From NCBI GenBank assembly GCA_019244185.1, contig JAFATB010000010.1, positions 1 through 64,000 on the forward strand: a DNA stretch of 64,000 bases. The letters are read 5' to 3'. The notes beneath the pieces are model-generated. The model was not told where the DNA came from and ran no database searches. It saw only the letters and a program-made list of their open reading frames with translations. Both the position numbers and the translations under genes were made by a program. Source of the DNA: Acidobacteriota bacterium (GTDB lineage: Bacteria; Acidobacteriota; Thermoanaerobaculia; Gp7-AA8). How positions within the stretch are numbered: position 1 is the stretch's first letter; every line of letters starts with the position of its first letter. Shown in pieces: positions 1 to 8,427 of this stretch.

Positions 1-137
1 GCGGAGATCGGTCCGCGAACCGGCGCCACCGGCTCCCCGATGTCGCCGCGGAGGAACGAGTAGAATCCGGCCCCGAAGATGGCGGTCGCGAAAAGCGCGG
101 TTGAGAGCGGTAGGTACCAGAGGAAAAAGCGGCGCAT
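1..137 (-). CDS. N-terminal part of a membrane-anchored protein (cut by window edge)
   Basis: The reverse strand is open from an ATG at 137 to the window edge (45 codons, no stop). The peptide begins MRRFFLWYLPLSTALFATAI and continues with a hydrophobic stretch over about residues 4-27, then a polar Pro/Gly-rich segment. This looks like an uncleaved signal anchor or first transmembrane helix. A TAAACT hexamer lies 7 bases before the ATG with no Shine-Dalgarno, as at many genes here. It starts 12 bp from, and divergently to, the ABC ATPase gene. A partner role for that ATPase is only a guess; the family cannot be named from 45 residues. Confidence 0.6.
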   Translation of the reverse strand, partial: MRRFFLWYLPLSTALFATAIFGAGFYSFLRGDIGEPVAPVRGPIS

Positions 138-149
138 CACCACCAGTTT

Positions 150-878
150 ATGAGCGAACCGACCCTCCTCGCGCGCGATCTCCGAAAAGTCATCGGACCG
201 AAGACGATCGTCGACGGCGTTTCGCTCGACATTCCGGCCGGCGAGGTCTTCGGCTTCCTCGGCCCGAACGGCGCCGGCAAGACGACCACGATCCGCATCA
301 TCTCCGGCCTCTCGCTGCCGACCGAGGGACGTGTGCTCGTCGACGGCATCGACGTCGTGGCCGAGCCGGTGCGCGCGAAAGCGTCGATGGGTTACGTGCC
401 CGACCGCCCGTATCTCTACGAGAAACTGACCGGCCGCGAGCTGCTGCATTTCGTCGCCGATCTCTACCGCAAGGAATGGTACGCGTGCGAGCCGCGCGCG
501 GTGGAGCTGCTGCGCTGGTTCGGCCTCGGCGACTGGATCGATGCGCGGATCGAGAACCTCTCGCACGGCATGAAGCAGAAGCTCGTGCTCGTCTCCGCGC
601 TCGTGCACGATCCGGCGGTGCTCGTCATCGACGAGCCGATGGTCGGCCTCGACGCGCTCGCGCAGCGGCAGGTGCGCCAGCTTTTCCGCCGCCTCGCGGA
701 GGAAGGGAAGACCGTGCTGCTGACGACGCACACGCTCTCGGTGGCGGAGGCGGTGTGCGATCGCATCGCGATCATCAACCGCGGGAAGATCGTCGCCAGC
801 GGGAGCACCGCGGAGCTGAAGCGCGAGCATGCGCTCGAAGACGTCTTCCTCGAGCTGACGTATGAAGAGGAACAGTGA
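150..878 (+). CDS. ABC transporter ATP-binding protein
   Basis: This is a 242-residue cytoplasmic ATPase subunit of the CcmA/NatA-like exporter type. Walker A is GPNGAGKTT at residues 38-46, the signature is LSHGMKQ from 137, Walker B is VLVIDEP from 157 with Glu162 as catalytic base, followed by the D-loop GLD and the H-loop TTHTL. Length is normal for a stand-alone nucleotide-binding subunit. No permease follows on the same strand; the divergent membrane protein at the window edge is the only candidate visible. The 3' end overlaps prmC by 17 bp. The substrate cannot be inferred. Confidence 0.9.
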   Translation: MSEPTLLARDLRKVIGPKTIVDGVSLDIPAGEVFGFLGPNGAGKTTTIRIISGLSLPTEGRVLVDGIDVVAEPVRAKASMGYVPDRPYLYEKLTGRELLHFVADLYRKEWYACEPRAVELLRWFGLGDWIDARIENLSHGMKQKLVLVSALVHDPAVLVIDEPMVGLDALAQRQVRQLFRRLAEEGKTVLLTTHTLSVAEAVCDRIAIINRGKIVASGSTAELKREHALEDVFLELTYEEEQ

Positions 879-1704
879 GCGGCTCGACGACCTGCGCGCG
901 CGGCTGCGCGAGGACGCGCTGGAGCGCGGGATCTCGCCGCGCGACGTCGACCTGCTGCTCAGCGATCTGCTCGAGAAGCCGATCGCGTTTCTGATCGCAT
1001 TCGGCGAGACGCGCGTCGATGCCGCGCCGGTCGAAGCGCTGCTCGCGCGCCGCTACGCGGGCGAGCCGCTGCAGTACATCCGCGGACGCACCGAGTTCTA
1101 CTCGCGCACCTTTCTCGTCGACACGCGCGTGCTCATTCCGCGTCCGGAGACGGAGCTGCTCGTCGAAGCCGCGCTCGAACGAGCGCCGCGCGGCGCACGC
1201 GTCGTCGACGTCGGCACCGGCAGCGGCTGCATCGCCATCACGATCGAGCGCGAGCGTCCCGACCTGCGCGTCTTTAGCGTCGACCGTTCCGTTGACGCGC
1301 TCGCGCTCGCGGCGGCGAATCGCGCGCGGCTCGAGTCGCGCGTCGCGCTCGCGACCTCCGATCTGCTCTCAGCGATCGACGGCACGTTCGCGCTGATCGT
1401 CTCGAATCCGCCGTATGTGCCGCTCGCCGAGTACGAGCAGCTCGACGATGAAGTGCGCATCCACGAGCCGCGCATGGCGCTGACGCCGGGACCACGCGGC
1501 ACGGAGCTCATCGAGCGTCTGCTCGACGAGGCGCGCTCGCGGCTCGCGCCGAATGGGCAAGTGATTCTCGAGGTCGGCTACGGCCAGGAGGCCGCGATCC
1601 GCGAGATTGCTGCTATGAAGCAGTACGCGGTCGATGCGTTCCTGCCCGACCTCGCCGGCATTCCGCGCGTCGTCGTATTATCGGCCGATGCCGAGCAACG
1701 CTGA
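862..1704 (+). CDS. prmC: Peptide chain release factor N5-glutamine methyltransferase
   Basis: PrmC (HemK) methylates the glutamine of the GGQ motif in release factors RF1/RF2, using SAM. The 280-residue product has the helical N-terminal domain (residues 1-90), the SAM-binding loop VVDVGTGSGCIAI and the diagnostic NPPY motif at residues 182-185, which binds the target glutamine. Length matches the family (about 280). The start overlaps the 3' end of the ABC ATPase gene by 17 bp, which suggests translational coupling. The HIT gene starts inside its last 17 bp. Confidence 0.93.
   Translation: MKRNSERLDDLRARLREDALERGISPRDVDLLLSDLLEKPIAFLIAFGETRVDAAPVEALLARRYAGEPLQYIRGRTEFYSRTFLVDTRVLIPRPETELLVEAALERAPRGARVVDVGTGSGCIAITIERERPDLRVFSVDRSVDALALAAANRARLESRVALATSDLLSAIDGTFALIVSNPPYVPLAEYEQLDDEVRIHEPRMALTPGPRGTELIERLLDEARSRLAPNGQVILEVGYGQEAAIREIAAMKQYAVDAFLPDLAGIPRVVVLSADAEQR
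1676..1681 (+). promoter_or_regulatory. -10 element (TATTAT) placed for a leaderless HIT mRNA
   Basis: TATTAT sits 6 bases before the ATG at 1688, inside the end of prmC, and there is no Shine-Dalgarno. The spacing would put the transcription start on or next to the start codon. Confidence 0.5.
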
Positions 1705-2044
1705 TCTCTGCCTCTTCTGCCGCATCGCCAGCGGCGCGATTCCCGCGAAGAAAGTGCACGAAGACGCCGACGTCGTCGCGTTCCACGACATCAACCCGCA
1801 GGCGCCGACGCACGTGCTCGTCATCCCCCGCAAGCACATCTCCGCGCTCGACGAGCTGACCGACGCCGACGCCGCGACGATCGGCACGACCATCGTCCGC
1901 GCCACGGAGATCGCGCGCGAGCTGCACCTCGAGCAGGAAGGTTACCGCGTCGTGATCAACAACGGCGAAGGCGCGGGACAGACGGTCTTTCACATCCACG
2001 TGCACGTCCTCGGCGGACGCGCATTCACGTGGCCTCCCGGCTGA
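1688..2044 (+). CDS. HIT family nucleotide hydrolase/transferase
   Basis: This small HIT protein (118 residues) belongs to the HINT branch, which hydrolyses nucleoside phosphoramidates or similar nucleotides. It carries the N-terminal CLFCRIASG metal-site motif and the catalytic triad motif HIHVHVLGG near the C-terminus. I chose the ATG at 1688 because homology begins there; the frame is open further upstream but the extra residues do not look like a HIT protein. It overlaps the end of prmC. Its 3' end faces the permease gene on the other strand across 16 bp. The physiological substrate is unknown. Confidence 0.9.
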   Translation: MPSNADLCLFCRIASGAIPAKKVHEDADVVAFHDINPQAPTHVLVIPRKHISALDELTDADAATIGTTIVRATEIARELHLEQEGYRVVINNGEGAGQTVFHIHVHVLGGRAFTWPPG

Positions 2045-2060
2045 TGCGCCTGGCTTGATG

Positions 2061-3923
2061 TCAGGCCGGCGGCGGGACGCGGAAGCGCGTGCCGGAGAAC
2101 GTCACGCGCGCCGCTTTCTTGCGCGCGCCTTTGCGCTGCTGGAGGAAGTCTTCCTTCGTTTCCTTGAGCGTCGTCGGCACGTACGTCGCGCCGGCCGCGA
2201 GCGCCTTCGCGCGGTCGCGCGAGAACGCGGAGCCGCCCGCGACGATCGCGAGCTCGGGGAAGTTCATCGAGAGCAGTTGCAGCAGCGCGTAGCCCTGCTC
2301 CAGGTGATCGGGGTTCGTGCACGAGACGAACACCGCCTCCGGGCGCACTTCGTTGATGAAGGAGACGAGCTCCTGCTCGGGCAGATCGGTGAAGAAATCG
2401 GCCGAGTAGCCTTCGGAGCGGAGGAGCTGCGTGAGCATCAGCGTGCCGAGGGAAAGGCGCTCGCCCGCGGCGGACACGGCGACGATGTGACGCTCGGGAT
2501 CGGGCGTGCCGGCGTTGCGGTCGCCGAAGCGGATGATCAGCTCGCGCACGACGTCCTTGATGAAGTGATCGTTCGCCTGCGTGATGCGCTTGCGGTCGAG
2601 CTCTTCCTGCGCGAACGTCAGCGTCGGGATGAAGAGGTCGGTGAACATCTCTTCCATCGTCGAGGACTCCGCGTAGCGATCGGCGATTGCGATCGCGCCG
2701 GTGCGGTCGCGCAGCAGCAGGCGGTTGTAGAAGCTGAGGTAACCCTCGAGCGGATCCTCGCTGCCGAACATGATCGAGAAGATGCGCAGCGCGGGGATGA
2801 ACTCGCCGCCGACGGTGAGGCAGACCGTGATCGGCGTCGCCAGCAGCAGGCCGACGGGTCCCCACAACCAGCCCCAGAAAATCGCGGCGAGCAACAGCGC
2901 GACCGGCGAGACGCCGACGCGATGGCCGACCACGATCGGCTCGATGAAGCCGCCGATGAGTTGGTCGCTGACGAGGAACAACAGCAGCACGCCGAGCGCG
3001 GTGATCCAGTTCGGAAAGACGGCGAACGCGAGGAACGTCGGTGCGGCGGCGCTGAGCGCGGCGCCGATGTACGGCACGAAGCGCAGCAGTCCGGCGACGA
3101 CGCCCCACAACGCGGCGTGCGGCACGCGCAGCGCCCACAATCCAAGTCCGATCAGCAGGCCGAAGCCGATGTTGAGCAGCGCGATCGTCAGCAGATAGCG
3201 GCTGATGCGCTGCGAGGTCTCGCCGATCGCTTGCGTCGTGACGGTGAGATGCGCGCGGCCGGCCAGTCGCAAGAGCTTGTCGCGCAACTGCTCGCGGTCG
3301 CGCATGATGAAGAACACGACCACGATGATGAGGAACGCGGCGGCGACCGTCTCGACCGTCGGCGCGACCTCCTTGTAGCGCTGATTGATCGTCTTGCGCT
3401 CCGGGATCACGCGCACCTTGAGATCGGGGCGTTCCGGTTTGTCGCGGGCGTCGGCGACGCGCTGCAGCGTGCGCTCGACGAGATCGATCGTGCTGCCGCC
3501 GCGGCGGCGGAGAAAGCGCAGCTTCTCGTCGACGTTGCGGCTCGTCGCCGCCTTCGAGAACTCCAGCGCCACGGCGCTGAACTGCTGATAGATCCACCAG
3601 CCGCCGATGCCGAGCATCGAGGTGGTGATGCCGAGGGAGAGGACGATCGCGCCGGTGCGCTTGAGAAACGTGCGCTCGAGGCGCATCACGATCGGCGTGA
3701 GTAGGAACGCGAAGAGCACCGCCAGCGCGACCGGCACGGCCACCGGTTTCGCGAGGTGCAGCACAGCGATGGTGATGATCGAGCCGAAGAGAATGCGGAC
3801 GTTCGACTGGCGGCGGTCGGTGATGCGCTGGTCGAGCGCGTCGGGCCGCGAACGCGCCGCCGGACGCCGCATCGACAGCGTCTTGTCGAACCGGTCGGTA
3901 TCCTCTTCGTCGTAATAGGACAA
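2061..3923 (-). CDS. AI-2E family (PerM-like) transporter with C-terminal B12-binding-like domain
   Basis: The 620-residue protein starts with a hydrophilic segment, then shows the AI-2E/UPF0118 permease fold over about residues 40-400 (multiple transmembrane helices, a long amphipathic segment after the second helix, and a conserved FVPYIGA stretch). Residues about 420-600 resemble a cobalamin-binding module: a helical part with FIPTLTFAQEEL, then a Rossmann-like part. The motif that holds the cobalamin-ligating histidine in MerR-type B12 domains reads ERLSLG (about 488-493), with Leu where His is expected, so cobalamin binding is doubtful. Members transport or export small molecules or cations; AI-2 itself is not proven. 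It lies 47 bp downstream of gcvPB and could be cotranscribed. Confidence 0.8.
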   Translation of the reverse strand: MSYYDEEDTDRFDKTLSMRRPAARSRPDALDQRITDRRQSNVRILFGSIITIAVLHLAKPVAVPVALAVLFAFLLTPIVMRLERTFLKRTGAIVLSLGITTSMLGIGGWWIYQQFSAVALEFSKAATSRNVDEKLRFLRRRGGSTIDLVERTLQRVADARDKPERPDLKVRVIPERKTINQRYKEVAPTVETVAAAFLIIVVVFFIMRDREQLRDKLLRLAGRAHLTVTTQAIGETSQRISRYLLTIALLNIGFGLLIGLGLWALRVPHAALWGVVAGLLRFVPYIGAALSAAAPTFLAFAVFPNWITALGVLLLFLVSDQLIGGFIEPIVVGHRVGVSPVALLLAAIFWGWLWGPVGLLLATPITVCLTVGGEFIPALRIFSIMFGSEDPLEGYLSFYNRLLLRDRTGAIAIADRYAESSTMEEMFTDLFIPTLTFAQEELDRKRITQANDHFIKDVVRELIIRFGDRNAGTPDPERHIVAVSAAGERLSLGTLMLTQLLRSEGYSADFFTDLPEQELVSFINEVRPEAVFVSCTNPDHLEQGYALLQLLSMNFPELAIVAGGSAFSRDRAKALAAGATYVPTTLKETKEDFLQQRKGARKKAARVTFSGTRFRVPPPA

Positions 3924-3970
3924 GGCGAAACGAGTCTACTGCAACGCCAGCGCCCGCCGCGCGTGCGCGC

Positions 3971-5485
3971 TTACCGCTTCCAGCGCAGAATCGGCTGACG
4001 CGCCGCGCGCGCCTCGTCGAGGCGGCGCACCGGCGTCGTATGCGGCGCGCTGCGCACGAGCTCCGGACGCTCTTCCGACTCGCGCGCGATGGCGATCATC
4101 GCCTCGCAGAACGCGTCGAGCTCTTCCCTCGGCTCCGATTCCGTCGGCTCGATCATCAACGCGCCGCTCACGATCAGCGGGAAGTAGATCGTCGGCGGAT
4201 GGAAGCCGTAATCCATCAGGCGCTTCGCGATGTCGAGCGTATGGACGTCGTGCGCGGTCTGCAGCTTGTCGGAGAAGACGACCTCGTGAAGCGTCGGCGC
4301 GTCGTACGGCAGGTGATAGTGATTGCGCAGCCGCGCGCGGATGTAGTTCGCGTTGAGTACGGCCAGCTGCGCGATGCGCCGCATGCCGGTCGGTCCCATC
4401 GAGCGCATGTACGTCAGCGCGCGCACGAGCACGTTGAAGTTGCCGTGGAACGCGCGCATGCGGCCGATCGAGTCGGGATGGTTGAAGTCGAGATAGAACG
4501 TCCCGTCCTCGCGGCGCTCGACCGTCGGCGTCGGAACGAAGTCGACGAGCTTCGCGCTCACGCCGACCGGACCCGCGCCCGGACCGCCGCCGCCGTGCGG
4601 CGTGGAGAACGTCTTGTGCAGGTTCGAGTGAATGACGTCGATGCCCATGTCGCCGGGCCGCGCGATGCCGACGAACGAGTTGAGATTCGCGCCGTCGCAG
4701 TAGAGATACGCGCCCTTCGCGTGAAGGATGTCCGCCATCGCGCGGATCTCGGACTCGAACACGCCGAGCGTGTTCGGTACCGTGACCATCAGCGCCGCGA
4801 CGTCCTCGTTGACGGCTGCTTCGAGTGTCGACAGCTCGACCGTGCCGCGGCTGTTCGACTTCAGCTCGCGGATTTCGTAGCCGGCGAACGCCGCCGACGC
4901 CGGGTTCGTGCCGTGCGCGGAGTCGGGGATGAGGATGTACTTGCGCGCGTTGCCGCTCTTCGCGAGCGCCTTGTGCACCATGAGGATGCCGGTCAGCTCG
5001 CCGTGCGCGCCGGCGACCGGCTGCAGCGTGACGCGCGGCATGCCGAAGATTTCCTTCAGCGTCTGCTCGATCGTCCAGAGCAGCTCGAGGTTGCCCTGCA
5101 CCTGATGCTCCGGCTGCAGCGGATGCGACAGCGCGAAGCCGGGCGTGCGCGCGATCTCTTCGTTGATGCGCGGGTTGTGCTTCATCGTGCACGAGCCGAG
5201 CGGATAGAGCCCCGCGTCGATCGAGACGTTCAGCTTCGAGAGGCGCGTGAAGTGGCGGATGACGTCGACTTCCGAGACTTCCACCTCGTCCGCGATCTCG
5301 TCGCGGCGCAGCGACGCGGGGAGCAGTTCGTCGAGCGACTGCTCCGGCACGTCGAGCGGCGGCAGTTGATACCCGCGGCGGCCGCGCTTCGAGCGTTCGA
5401 AGATCAGCGGTTCGGTGGAAGACTTTTGTGCGACGTCGCGCTGCGTCGTGGCCTCGTCGCTGTTCGTGATCGACGGCGTAGTCAT
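3971..5485 (-). CDS. gcvPB: Glycine dehydrogenase (decarboxylating) subunit 2
   Basis: This is the C-terminal half of P-protein, a 504-residue PLP subunit that decarboxylates glycine and passes the aminomethyl group to lipoyl-GcvH. The PLP lysine is Lys291 in HSNLHKTF, followed by the glycine-rich TPHGGGGPGAGP loop. Length agrees with split-type GcvPB (about 480-500). The start ATG overlaps the stop of gcvPA (TGATG), so the two subunits are likely made in equal amounts by coupling. It is last in gcvT-gcvH-gcvPA-gcvPB. Confidence 0.95.
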   Translation of the reverse strand: MTTPSITNSDEATTQRDVAQKSSTEPLIFERSKRGRRGYQLPPLDVPEQSLDELLPASLRRDEIADEVEVSEVDVIRHFTRLSKLNVSIDAGLYPLGSCTMKHNPRINEEIARTPGFALSHPLQPEHQVQGNLELLWTIEQTLKEIFGMPRVTLQPVAGAHGELTGILMVHKALAKSGNARKYILIPDSAHGTNPASAAFAGYEIRELKSNSRGTVELSTLEAAVNEDVAALMVTVPNTLGVFESEIRAMADILHAKGAYLYCDGANLNSFVGIARPGDMGIDVIHSNLHKTFSTPHGGGGPGAGPVGVSAKLVDFVPTPTVERREDGTFYLDFNHPDSIGRMRAFHGNFNVLVRALTYMRSMGPTGMRRIAQLAVLNANYIRARLRNHYHLPYDAPTLHEVVFSDKLQTAHDVHTLDIAKRLMDYGFHPPTIYFPLIVSGALMIEPTESEPREELDAFCEAMIAIARESEERPELVRSAPHTTPVRRLDEARAARQPILRWKR

Positions 5486-6879
5486 CAGCGGCGCTCCCGG
5501 GAGATGGCCGCGCTCAGCGCGGCGGCGAAGTGTTCGATTTGTTCGCGCGTGTGCAGCTCGGTCACGGCGACGAGGAAGTCGCGCTCGTGGCCGTCGTAGA
5601 ACGTTCCGAGCGGAATGCCGCCGAGGATCTTCTCGTGCTCCAGATCGGCGAGGATCTCCTGCGCCGGGAACGGCGTCCGCACGACGAATTCGTTGTAGAC
5701 CGGGCCCGCGAACGGCAGCTCGATCGACTTGATCTTGTGCAGGATATTGCGCAGGCGTGCAGTCTTCTGCATGCACTGCAGCGCCACCTCGCGCAAGCCT
5801 TCCTTGCCGAGGAGCGAGAGGTACATGTTTGCAGCCAAAGCGATTAGCGCTTCGTTCGTGCAGATGTTCGATGTTGCCTTGGCCCTGCGGATATGTTGCT
5901 CACGCGTCGCCAGCGTCAGGACGTACGCACGCCGGCCGTCGACGTCGACGGTCTCGCCGACGAGGCGTCCCGGCATGTGGCGCTTGAGCGCGTCGCGCAC
6001 GACCATGAAGCCGACGTACGGACCGCCGAACTGCGTCGGGATCCCCCACGCCTGTCCTTCGCCGACGCAGATGTCGAAGCCGTGCGGTCCCGGCGGCGCG
6101 AGCACGCCCAGCGACGTCGCCTCGGCGATCACGGCGATGCGCGTGATGCCTTCGGTCGCCGCCGCTATCGCGTCGTAGTCTTCGACCACGCCGAGGAAGT
6201 TCGGCGACTGGATCGCCACCGCGAACGCGCCGTCGCACGCCGCGCGCAGCGCGTCGAGATCGACGCGGCCGTCTTCGCCCCAGCCGACTTCCACGAGCTC
6301 GATGCCGAGGTTCTGGATGTACGTCCGGACGGTTTGCGTGTACTGCGGATGGACGGATTTCGCGATGACCGCTTTGGTCTTGCCCTTCGTCAGCCGCTGC
6401 GCCATCAGCACCGCTTCACAAAGCGCGGTCGAGCCGTCGTAGAGCGACGCGTTGGCGACGTCGAGTCCCGTCAGCAGGCACTGGTGCGTCTGATATTCGA
6501 AGATCGACTGCAGCGTTCCCTGCGAGACCTCGGGCTGATACGGCGTGTACGCGGTGAGGAACTCCGCGCGCAGCAGCAGCTGATCGACGACCGCCGGCTG
6601 ATAGTGGGCATACGCGCCGCCGCCGAGGAACGAGACGTGATCCGCCGCGGTCTTGTTGCGGGCCGCGAGTCCGCGGAACCAGCGGCGCGACTCGACTTCC
6701 GACCACGGTCCCGGCAGATCGAGCAGCCGGTCGAGCTTCACGTCGTCCGGGATCGTGTCGAAGAGCCGGTCGATCGAGTCGATCCCGACGACTTCCAGCA
6801 TCTCGCGGATGTCTTCACCCGCGTTCGGGATGTAGCGGTGGGAGGAGTGGGGATCGGTAGGGTCGGGGAGGTTGCTCAT
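5485..6879 (-). CDS. gcvPA: Glycine dehydrogenase (decarboxylating) subunit 1
   Basis: This 464-residue subunit corresponds to the N-terminal half of the single-chain P-protein and forms the heterotetramer with GcvPB. Recognisable stretches include RYIPNAGEDIREML near the start, SFLGGGAYAHYQPA, and GEGQAWGIPTQFGGPYVGF. The PLP lysine is in the partner, as expected for split enzymes. It starts 15 bp after gcvH and its stop codon is shared with the gcvPB start. Confidence 0.95.
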   Translation of the reverse strand: MSNLPDPTDPHSSHRYIPNAGEDIREMLEVVGIDSIDRLFDTIPDDVKLDRLLDLPGPWSEVESRRWFRGLAARNKTAADHVSFLGGGAYAHYQPAVVDQLLLRAEFLTAYTPYQPEVSQGTLQSIFEYQTHQCLLTGLDVANASLYDGSTALCEAVLMAQRLTKGKTKAVIAKSVHPQYTQTVRTYIQNLGIELVEVGWGEDGRVDLDALRAACDGAFAVAIQSPNFLGVVEDYDAIAAATEGITRIAVIAEATSLGVLAPPGPHGFDICVGEGQAWGIPTQFGGPYVGFMVVRDALKRHMPGRLVGETVDVDGRRAYVLTLATREQHIRRAKATSNICTNEALIALAANMYLSLLGKEGLREVALQCMQKTARLRNILHKIKSIELPFAGPVYNEFVVRTPFPAQEILADLEHEKILGGIPLGTFYDGHERDFLVAVTELHTREQIEHFAAALSAAISRERR

Positions 6880-6894
6880 TGAGAGCCGGCCACG

Positions 6895-7290
6895 TCAGTG
6901 GCCCTCTTCCTTTTCGATGTACTCCTCGTACTCTTCCGCGTTCATCAGCTCGTCGAGCTCGGTCGGGTCGCTCATGCGGATGCGGATCATCCAGCCGTCG
7001 CCGTACGGGTCGGTGTTGACGAGGGCGGGGTTGTCGTTGAGCGCTTCGTTGATCTCGACGACTTCACCGCTGACGGGCGCGAAGAGCTCGGAGACGGCCT
7101 TCACGGATTCGATGCTGCCCAGTTCTTCGTTCGCGTCGAGCTGCGTGCCGACCTGCGGGAGCTCGACGAAGACGACGTCGCCGAGCTGCGCCTGCGCGTA
7201 GTCGGTGATGCCGATCGTCGCGACGTCGCTTTCGGCGTGCGCATACTCGTGGCTTTTCGCGTACTTGTTGTCTTCAGGGATCGACGACAT
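6895..7290 (-). CDS. gcvH: Glycine cleavage system H protein
   Basis: GcvH is the 131-residue lipoyl carrier that shuttles the aminomethyl intermediate between P-, T- and L-proteins. The lipoylated residue is Lys64 in GSIESVKAVSELFAPVSGEV, the standard H-protein motif. Length is normal. It sits 10 bp downstream of gcvT and 15 bp upstream of gcvPA in one transcription unit. Confidence 0.96.
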   Translation of the reverse strand: MSSIPEDNKYAKSHEYAHAESDVATIGITDYAQAQLGDVVFVELPQVGTQLDANEELGSIESVKAVSELFAPVSGEVVEINEALNDNPALVNTDPYGDGWMIRIRMSDPTELDELMNAEEYEEYIEKEEGH

Positions 7291-7300
7291 GAAGGTCCCC

Positions 7301-8392
7301 CTACTTTGCGCGTTTGTAGAACGGCGTTGGAATGACTCGGGCCCGCGTTTCTTTGCCGCGGATCAGGACGGTGAATTCGGTGCCCTGGGCCGACTGGTCG
7401 AGCGGAAGATATGCGAGACCGATCGCTTTTTTCAACGTCGGCGAATGCGTGCCGCTGGTGACGACGCCGACTTCCTCGGAGCCGTTCACGATCGGGTAGC
7501 CGTGGCGCGCGATGCCGCGGTCGACCATCTCGAATCCGACGAGCTTCCGCCGCGGTCCTTCCGCCTTCTCGCGTTCGAGGACGTCGCGTCCGGCGAAGTC
7601 GCCTTTCTCGATCTTCACGATCCAGCCGAGGTCGGCCTCGATCGGCGTCGTGGTGTGATCGATGTCGTTGCCGTAGAGCGCCATCTTCGCCTCGAGGCGC
7701 AGCGTGTCGCGCGCGCCGAGGCCGCACGGTTTGACGCCGGCGTCGACGAGCTTCTGCAGGAGTCGCGGCGCGTGCTCCGGCGCGAGGTAGACCTCGAAAC
7801 CGTCTTCGCCGGTGTAGCCGGTGCGCGAGACGATGGCCGGCGCGCCGTCGACGTTGCCCTGCGCGAAGCGGTAGTACTTGATCGACGCGAGCGGAACGTC
7901 CGTCAGCGACTGCAGCACGCGCTCGGCGTCGGGACCCTGCACGGCGAGCTGCGCGTACTGCGTGCTGACGTTGTTGACCTCGACGTCGAACGACTTCGCC
8001 TGCTCGGCGAGCCACTCGTAGTCCTTGTCCGTGTTCGACGCATTGACGACGACGAAGTAGTCGTCGTTGGCGATGCGATAGATGAGGATGTCGTCGACGA
8101 AGCCGCCGGTCGGATAGAGCAGGCCGTTGTAATGCGCGCGGCCGTCTTCGAGCTTCGCGACGTCGTTGCACGTCGAGCGTTGCAGGAGCTCCAGCGCCTG
8201 CGGGCCGCGCACGGTGAGCTCGCCCATGTGCGAGACGTCGAAGACGCCGCCGCGCGTGCGCACGGCTTCGTGCTCGTCGAGGATCCCGCTGTACTGCACG
8301 GGCAACTCCCAGCCGCCGAAGTCGACCATCTTCCCGCCGAGGGACTTGTGCAGCTCGTTGAGCGGAGTTTTCTTCAGCGTCTCGTCGGCCAT
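7301..8392 (-). CDS. gcvT: Aminomethyltransferase (glycine cleavage T protein)
   Basis: GcvT releases ammonia from the H-protein-bound intermediate and forms 5,10-methylene-THF. The 363-residue product begins with the typical LKKTPLNELHKSLGGKMVDFG and contains GGVFDVSHMGEL and the folate-site region; length matches bacterial T-proteins. It is the first gene of the glycine cleavage operon. Only 35 bp separate it from the divergent recombinase gene, so both promoters must share that gap or reach into the neighbour. I see no glycine riboswitch in the gap. Confidence 0.95.
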   Translation of the reverse strand: MADETLKKTPLNELHKSLGGKMVDFGGWELPVQYSGILDEHEAVRTRGGVFDVSHMGELTVRGPQALELLQRSTCNDVAKLEDGRAHYNGLLYPTGGFVDDILIYRIANDDYFVVVNASNTDKDYEWLAEQAKSFDVEVNNVSTQYAQLAVQGPDAERVLQSLTDVPLASIKYYRFAQGNVDGAPAIVSRTGYTGEDGFEVYLAPEHAPRLLQKLVDAGVKPCGLGARDTLRLEAKMALYGNDIDHTTTPIEADLGWIVKIEKGDFAGRDVLEREKAEGPRRKLVGFEMVDRGIARHGYPIVNGSEEVGVVTSGTHSPTLKKAIGLAYLPLDQSAQGTEFTVLIRGKETRARVIPTPFYKRAK

Positions 8393-8413
8393 GGCGGCGC
8401 AACGCTAACACAT

Positions 8414-8419
8414 TAGAAT
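8414..8419 (+). promoter_or_regulatory. -10 element TAGAAT before the recombinase GTG
   Basis: TAGAAT ends 8 bases before the GTG at 8428 and no Shine-Dalgarno is present between them, which supports a leaderless mRNA. It lies in the 35-bp gap shared with gcvT. Confidence 0.55.
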
Positions 8420-8427
8420 CGTTCGCG

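Noticed and set aside
2055..3704. Long open frame opposite the AI-2E permease gene (549 codons, Arg/Glu/Asp-rich)
   Set aside because: It is the antisense shadow of a high-GC gene; composition is monotonous and no domain is recognisable, while the minus-strand protein is a clear transporter. The same applies to the other long opposite-strand frames (for example over glmS, metH, gcvPA and the TPR gene).
8393..8427. Glycine riboswitch before gcvT
   Set aside because: The gap is 35 bp, too short for even a single glycine aptamer.
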